From Dermatemys mawii (lineage: Eukaryota; Chordata; Testudines; Dermatemydidae), in assembly GCA_007922305.1 (NCBI GenBank), contig ML677385.1, positions 3,633,996-3,697,995 on the forward strand: a stretch of 64,000 bases of DNA, written 5' to 3'. A program made the translations under genes and the position numbers. This document shows, one piece after another, positions 58,763 to 64,000 of the stretch (its first letter is position 1; every line of letters begins with the position of its first letter). The notes below the pieces were generated by a model that had not been told where the DNA came from, ran no database searches, and saw only the letters and a list, made by a program, of their open reading frames with translations.

Positions 58763-59349
58763 TGTGATAGAGGAGGGTCAGGGAGCTGCAGTAGAGTGCT
58801 TGAGGCGAGATATGTAAGCTCAGAGCTAATTGAGGCATGGCTCCCTGTGGATTAGGAAAGCTGGTGGCAGGTTGATTGGAACACCTGCAATCAAGGAAGG
58901 CCTTGTTAAGAACCTAATAAAACCCCCTGCTTCAGGCAGACAGGAGAGGAGGATAGGAGTTTGGAGAAGTTGGAGCAGTGAGCAGTTGGAGCAGTGAGCA
59001 GTTTGGAGGAGTTGGAGCAGTGAGCAGTTGGAGGAGAGCTTGGAACCAAGACCCCCCAGACCCTAGGTAAAGGGACACCTGACTTGTGTAGAGAGAGGGC
59101 AGGAAGCCCCACAAACTGAAGGGTAGGAGAGGGAAGTAGCCCAGGGGAAGGAATAGCTAATTCAGGTGGTTTACCATTATCCTCAGGGCCCCTGGGCCGG
59201 GGCCTGGATCCCTCCCTCTGCACTCCCTCTCCTCTAGGATACTAGTGGGGCAGTTAATACCCTATTCAGGGGCAAGAAATGGCTCCCTGAACCCCCCACA
59301 AAAAGAGAAAGCGAGGGACCCATCATAATAGTGCCAGCAATTTGCCACA
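58763..59349 (+). repeat. 3' LTR of Gmr1-like element
   Basis: 587 bp with the same TGTGATAG and TTGCCACA ends as the 5' copy. The GGAGCAGTGAGCAGTT tandem part (58964-59035) is longer than in the 5' LTR, while an 18-bp segment after about 59209 is missing. The LTR is followed by the ATGG duplication. Confidence 0.95.
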
Positions 59350-59518
59350 ATGGATTCATGCACTTGGAACTTCCATTCACTTTCATAGGAACTGTGTATG
59401 CAGTTCTGAGAGAAGAATTTGGCCCCTTGTAAAAAGAGTGTATATTATCGCATGGTGATAAGTGCCGTATCTGCAAGTCTTTCAGACCTTGGATTAAGAA
59501 GGTGCATGATATCCATCT

Positions 59519-59807
59519 AAGGGCTGGTCCTCACTAGGGTGGGGGATTCGACTGTAGATATGCAATTTCAGCTACGTTAATAACGTAGCTGAAATCGGCG
59601 TATCTACAGCCGACTTACCTGCCGTCCTCACAGCGGCAGCAGTCGGCGGCGTGCTCCCCCGTCGACTCCAGCTTGCGCCTTTTGGCGAGCTGGAGTTACG
59701 GAGTCGACGGGGGCGCCGCTGGCGATCGATTTATCGCGCCTTGATGAGACGCGATAAATCGATTGCCATAAGATCGATCTCTCCCCGCGCTAGTGAAGAC
59801 AAGCTTT
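59519..59807. mobile_element. TIR MITE with three internal palindromes
   Basis: The ends AGGGCTGGTCCTCACTAG and CTAGTGAAGACAAGCTT are inverted repeats with TA on both sides. Inside are three hairpins: perfect 15-bp arms ATTTCAGCTACGTTA (59565-59579) and inverse (59581-59595), an imperfect arm pair around 59657-59711 (GTCGACTCC, GGAGTCGAC), and perfect 12-bp arms CGATTTATCGCG (59727-59738) and inverse (59750-59761). CG-rich and little decayed, hence probably young. Relative of 32348-32574. Confidence 0.82.
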
Positions 59808-59825
59808 ACGAGCGCTCCTAATGGA

Positions 59826-59934
59826 GTCTAGTATCAGAGGGGTAGCCCTGTAGTGGGTCTTACCCCACGAAAGCTCATGATCCCTAAAATCTGTTAGTCT
59901 ATAAAGTGCTACAAGACTCTCTTTCCCTAATGGA
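59826..59934. repeat. Turtle-type interspersed repeat piece
   Basis: AGTATCAGAGGGGTAGCC, then ACCCCACGAAAGCTCATGAT and TCTGTTAGTCTATAAAGTGC belong to a repeat seen very widely in turtle genomes. The piece is short and I cannot name its class. Confidence 0.5.
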
Positions 59935-61110
59935 GTCGACATTCACTCTGGTACCAGAGCAGCAGCTGGACTCTGCACCAAGCACTGTACCTCCATGTGC
60001 AGTGCTCCCCCAGTGCCGTCCATGAAGAAGACTGAGAGGGGAAGATCTCCTACCTCCTGCAAGGGAAAGGAGAGGGCAGGGGGTAAGCCAAGACCCTTGT
60101 CAAGCAGCTCAACATCTCCCTTGGGAAGTCGGGGCCCAGCTCAAGTTGAGTGGTGCAGCCCATTCCACACCTTGCCTGCAACTCCAGATAGAGGCGCATG
60201 CCCTAGCCCGCTTCAGGTGCTGTCGACACCCGAAGCCCTTCAGGTTGCTCAGGAGATCTTAACACTCCCAGTGCCACCCTCACCGGTTCCTGCAGTGCCC
60301 TGGTGAGGATTGCCACACCAGGTGCACCGATCGAGGGATTCGAGTTAGGTTGGTACAGACCCTCTAAGGCACGCGCCAACCAGCAAGAACTCCAGGATGG
60401 TGGACTGACCACAGGATAGTCCTGGAGCGGGTTCTATTTGACAGCCCCCTCCACTCCATCGAGTTGATGTCGGACACCTTGGGCCTTGGCTGGGGTGCAC
60501 TTCTTGGCAACCTCCAGACACAGGGGATTCGGTCCCTGGAGGAGGTGAAGTTTCACGTGAATGTCAGAGAGCTCCGAGCAGTCCAGTTGGCACGCGGAGT
60601 CTTCCTGCCCCACCCGTTGGGCAAAGTGGTACGAGTCCTGTCAGAGGACACAGCCTCGATGTTCTACATCAACAGGCAAAGGGAAGCGTGCTTGTCGTCT
60701 CTCTGTCAAGAGGCACTCCATCTATGGGACTTCTGCATCAGCCATGAAATCCACCTGGAAGCTTGTCACCTTCCCGGGGTCAGGAATATGCTGGCAGACC
60801 AGCTCAGCAGGGACTTGTCTTCTCATCATAAGTGATTGCTCCATCCAAAAGTAGCTGGCATGATCTTCCAAAGGTGGAGAACTCCCCAAGTGGACCTGTT
60901 TGCTACCAGATAGAACAGGAAATGCCACCGGTTTTGCGCTCGGCAAGGTCTGAGCAAGGGCTCCCTCTCCGATGCCTTCCTTCTGTTATGGTCACAGAGC
61001 TTGTTGTACACCTTCCCTCCGTTTCCACTCATCGGAAGGGCCCTGGCAAAGATCAAGAGAGACAAGGCATAGGTTGTCGAGATTGCCCCAGCGTGGCCTT
61101 GCCAGCGCCC
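59935..61110 (+). pseudogene. DIRS-like retrotransposon relic
   Basis: The left part (frame 59995-60306) is K/R/P/S-rich, ending in a P-rich tail, and could be the gag-like ORF1. Frame 60464-60835 is the RNase H-like domain typical of DIRS elements: LGLGWGALL, HVNVRELRAVQLA (60556 on), VLSEDTASMFYINRQREACL, and LPGVRNMLADQLSRD (ADQLSR at 60794-60811). Further right, in broken frames, RALAKIKRDKA-like and IAPAWP-like pieces (61037-61100) match what follows RNase H in DIRS. Reverse transcriptase and tyrosine recombinase are not present, so this is an internally deleted, truncated copy. Confidence 0.72.
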
Positions 61111-63284
61111 AATTTCTTTTGTTTATCTTTTTTACAGTGTAAATATTTATAATAAAAATAATATAAAGCCAGCATTGTATACTTTGTATTTTGTGTCGTA
61201 ACTGAAATCAATATGTTTGAAAATGTAGAAAACATCCACAAATATCATAAATTGAAATTGGTATTCTGTTATTGTTTAGCAGTGCGATTAAAACTGCGAT
61301 CGTGACTATTTTTTTTAAATCTCGCATTTAAATATGATTATATTTTTTAATTAGTTTGACAGTCCTAAAAAAAATTATTTGGGATTTTGAGCCTATGGCT
61401 TGGGTGTGCTGAACTTCCCTTGCTGGTCTTTGTGGAAGTCACAAAATGCCCTTGTTGGTCAGCCTCACATAAAAGTATGACTAGGACTCTGGGCACATTC
61501 CGCACACATCTCATTTGAGTAAATGAACAATCAAGCCCCATCACAACTTTGACACTTATGGCTGATGACTTGTTCTCACATTTTGTGTATCAGTTAAGTT
61601 ATTTTTCTGACCCTATTGCCAAAAGGTCTAGCTAATAACAAAACTCAGGCTCTAAAATGTCAGACATGATGATGGAAAAAGGGAAAACAACATGAGAGTG
61701 TTAACCACAGCTTTTCCTGTGGGTCTTGCTATCAAAGAATATGCTGCTATTGGTTCATCAGTCAAACTCAAATTAAAAAGAGAATGCTGCTGCAGTCACT
61801 GCTTCTGCTGTTCTGCGAGGTATTGTTATGGGGCCATACAATAAAGACATGCTTAAACAACTTCAGTATTTGTAGTTATAACTGCAAACAATATTTTTTA
61901 AATCATTTTTTGTCAAGCTTCTCTACATTCTCCCTTCCCAACCCCCTCTTCTTGAAATGCCAAATAAATCTGGGGGTGGGGAGTGGGCTTCTTACACTGT
62001 GAGGATAATGAATAAAACCATGACAGCATTACACGTACAATGGAAGGGCCCTAAGAATTAATTTACCTAGACCTTTCTAATTCAATTCCAAAAATAGTTC
62101 TGGTATTTCAGAGGGACAGTAACAAACCTAAGCATCTCTGAGTCAAGGAGGGATAATAAAGCCTAGTTAATCAAGTCTAGTGGAATGAAAGTAAAAAGTA
62201 GAAGGTGCTGATAATGTCAAAAAAGTTCACCTCAGTTGAAGTGTCACCTAACTTCGCTCACCTTTTTAAAAGATATGCTTTTATATTATGAGTGAGGAGA
62301 GGGTTAATTTACAATCTTTCCTGTTACAAGGATAGTGCAAATTATTTTTATTTTGCTAAGTCAGCCCCCAGTAACTACACCTTATTATTTCCTCTGAATA
62401 TAAACTACTTGGAGTCACTATTAATTATTTTATAGATACTGTGTAATAAAACAAAGTCTGTGGCTAATTTCTGCGTTAATGTTGCATTCCCTGCTCCATG
62501 CAATACTGCTTTGGGACTAAAAAAACAACCACCAAAAGAGGGTCTAGAAATAAAATTGATATAGAAGATTTAGGAGTGTGTTCATGTTTAAAATGTTGGA
62601 AAACTATTGTGAGAGAACATGTCAGACACACCTTTCTAAAAGTCTGTAAACATTCTATGTGCATAACTTGTGTACATTAATGTACATCCAGGAGCTGAGA
62701 TTTGCAACACCATTTAATCAGTCTTTTAAGAATCTTTTTAGTTAGAATATAATTCAGAAGATAGATCAGTGTTCTTCAAAACTTCACCATTATGGTCAAA
62801 GATATAATGCCTGGATTTTGAGAAAATTTGGTTCTCTTCCATTTCTTTGACTTTTTATTTTGCTTGGTCAAAAACTGATTCTTTGGACATAGTGTTCATT
62901 TGTGCCCGGTTACATGTTAGACTGAATATTCTTAAAAGTGCTAGTCATTTTTGTTTAGAACTATAGTGTGCTTTTAAGGCACAGCACTTCTCAGCAATCC
63001 CAAGAGTATAGTGGCACTGTACCAGCCTTTAAGAAGTTGCAGCACACACTACCCTCTTTTCCCAGCTGTCTGCCTGCTATGGAGGTAGCAAAATCCTCAT
63101 GAAGTCCTTGTACTTCAGGAGACGAAGAGACAAATTTTGTCCAGCTCCTGCTTATGTGCAAGGCTCCTTGAATCCTTCATTTCCATCTATCTCCAGATAG
63201 AAGTAGGGGCCCTTTTTTTTAATCAGCCACTGTTTCTCTAAAGCCATTTATTTAAGACTATTGCTCTTCAAAATATATATGAAT
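61111..63284. other. Non-coding stretch, no recognised feature
   Basis: AT-rich sequence. No exon is supported by splice signals, and no repeat family is recognised. Confidence 0.55.
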
Positions 63285-64000
63285 AGATCCCAAGATAAAA
63301 CGGACTACTGTGATCATCTAGTCTGACCTCCTGTGTAACACAGGCTGTAGAACTTCCCCAAAATAATGCTAGAGCATAGCTTTTAGAAAAGCATCCAGTC
63401 TTGATTTTAAAAATTGTCTGCAATGGAGAATCCTCTGTGACTTTTGATATGTTGTTCCGATGGTTAATTACTCAGTGTTAAAAATTTACACTTTATTTCT
63501 GGTCTGAATTTGTCCAGCTTCAACTTCTAGTCATTGGATTGTGTTATCCTGTGGTTCTCAGACTGTGGGTCGGGACCCCAAAGTGGGTCGAGACTCCATT
63601 TTAATGGGGTCACCAGGGCTGGCATTAGACTTGCTGAGGCTTGGGGTCAATGCCCCACCGCCTGGGGCCAAAGTCCTCAGGCTTCAGCCCTGGGTGGCGG
63701 GGCTCGGGTCACAGGACCCCTGCCTGAGGCTGAATCTCTTGGGGTTTGGCCTCCCCACCCAGGGTGGCAGGACTTGGGCAGGCTCAGGCTTCAATTCTCC
63801 TTCCTAGGGTTGTGTAGTAATTTTTGTTGTCAGAAGGGGGTTGTGGTGCAATGAAGTTTGAGAACCCCTGTGTTATACTTTTCTCTTCTAGACTGAAGAG
63901 CCCATGATCAAATATTAGTTTCCCATGTAGGTACTTACAGACTGTAGTTAAGTCACACGTTAACCTTGTCTTTGTTAAACTAAATTGATTAGCTCTTTCA
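63285..64000 (-). mobile_element. CR1 3' fragment, minus strand, split by hAT
   Basis: CTACTGTGATCATCTAGTCT, GACCTCCTGTGTAACACAGG, AACTTCTAGTCATTGGATTG and, after the hAT insert, TCTTCTAGACTGAAGAGCCC, ATGTAGGTACTTACAGACTG match the reverse complement of a CR1 3' end. The copy runs off the right edge. Removing the insert at 63550-63870 and one duplication restores a continuous repeat. Confidence 0.82.
63550..63870. mobile_element. hAT-like element, 321 bp, inside CR1
   Basis: The left end TGTGGTTCTCAGACTGTGG and right end GTTTGAGAACCCCTG are inverted. The flanks TGTTATCC (63542-63549) and TGTTATAC (63871-63878) are an 8-bp duplication with one mismatch. The body is G+C-rich and gives two overlapping + strand open frames that are not genes. 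Confidence 0.85.

Larger units (their letters stand above)
51971..59349 (+). mobile_element. Gmr1-like Ty3/Gypsy LTR retrotransposon, nearly complete
   Basis: A 7.4-kb element made of a 5' LTR, tRNA-Leu-type primer site, gag with SCAN-like capsid and CCHC knuckle, protease, integrase, reverse transcriptase, RNase H, polypurine tract and 3' LTR. The flanking duplication is ATGG (51967-51970 and 59350-59353). Integrase lies upstream of reverse transcriptase, the domain order described for the Gmr1-like clade of Ty3/Gypsy elements in deuterostomes. A CR1 copy is inserted at 56647-58342, so the Gypsy element itself is about 5.7 kb. No envelope-like frame is seen. Many in-frame stops and several frameshifts make it inactive. 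Its sense orientation matches that of the host gene. Confidence 0.93.

Noticed and set aside
63534..63854. A 106-codon G+C-rich open frame near the right edge
   Set aside because: It coincides with the hAT-like element defined by inverted ends and an 8-bp duplication.
1..64000. CRISPR arrays, operons, tRNA or rRNA genes
   Set aside because: No regularly spaced direct repeats with unique spacers, no prokaryotic gene packing and no cloverleaf-type sequence were seen. The window is eukaryotic.

Overview
This window is vertebrate nuclear DNA. The content points to a turtle (Testudines): many CR1 LINE copies ending in TTCTTATGTTC-like tails, abundant small hAT-type elements with 8-bp target duplications, a Gmr1-like Ty3/Gypsy element, a DIRS-like relic, and AT-rich non-coding sequence with one CpG island. 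The species is not determined, and another archosauromorph cannot be strictly excluded.

Host gene. A CpG island (about 11.0-12.0 kb) with several good splice donors is followed on the + strand by two exon candidates: 13539-13644, which carries the probable start codon at 13613, and 27787-27922. They join in frame and encode the first 56 residues of a protein that I do not recognise. The gene must continue to the right, but no later exon is convincing. Everything downstream is probably intron, which is inference.

Repeats, 1-51 kb. CR1 fragments of different ages lie in both orientations (4.9, 19.7, 23.9-25.5, 28.9-30.9, 36.1-38.7, 43.8-45.7 and 63.3-64 kb). At least eight hAT-like non-autonomous elements are visible, most with an identifiable 8-bp duplication. 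Two of them carry two and three tandem 76-bp units. There are several TIR elements that open with a GTCTACA-type end, a solo LTR at 39.9-40.6 kb, and two diverged homologous blocks of about 1 kb (38.7-39.5 and 49.4-50.6 kb).

The most interesting object is at 51971-59349: an almost complete but decayed Ty3/Gypsy element with two LTRs of about 585 bp, a 4-bp target duplication (ATGG), a tRNA-Leu-type primer site and a polypurine tract. Its order is gag, protease, integrase, reverse transcriptase, RNase H. Integrase lies before reverse transcriptase, the Gmr1-like order and not the usual Gypsy order. Its gag has a capsid region resembling the SCAN domain of vertebrate zinc-finger proteins, which fits the published idea that SCAN came from Gmr1-like gag. 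A 1.7-kb CR1 copy (56647-58342) is inserted inside the RNase H region with a 7-bp target duplication. Many nonsense codons look like CpG decay (CGA to TGA).

Right of the Gypsy element lie a strongly palindromic small TIR element (59519-59807), a short turtle-type repeat piece, a DIRS-like relic (about 59935-61110), about 2 kb of featureless sequence, and a minus-strand CR1 split by a hAT element.
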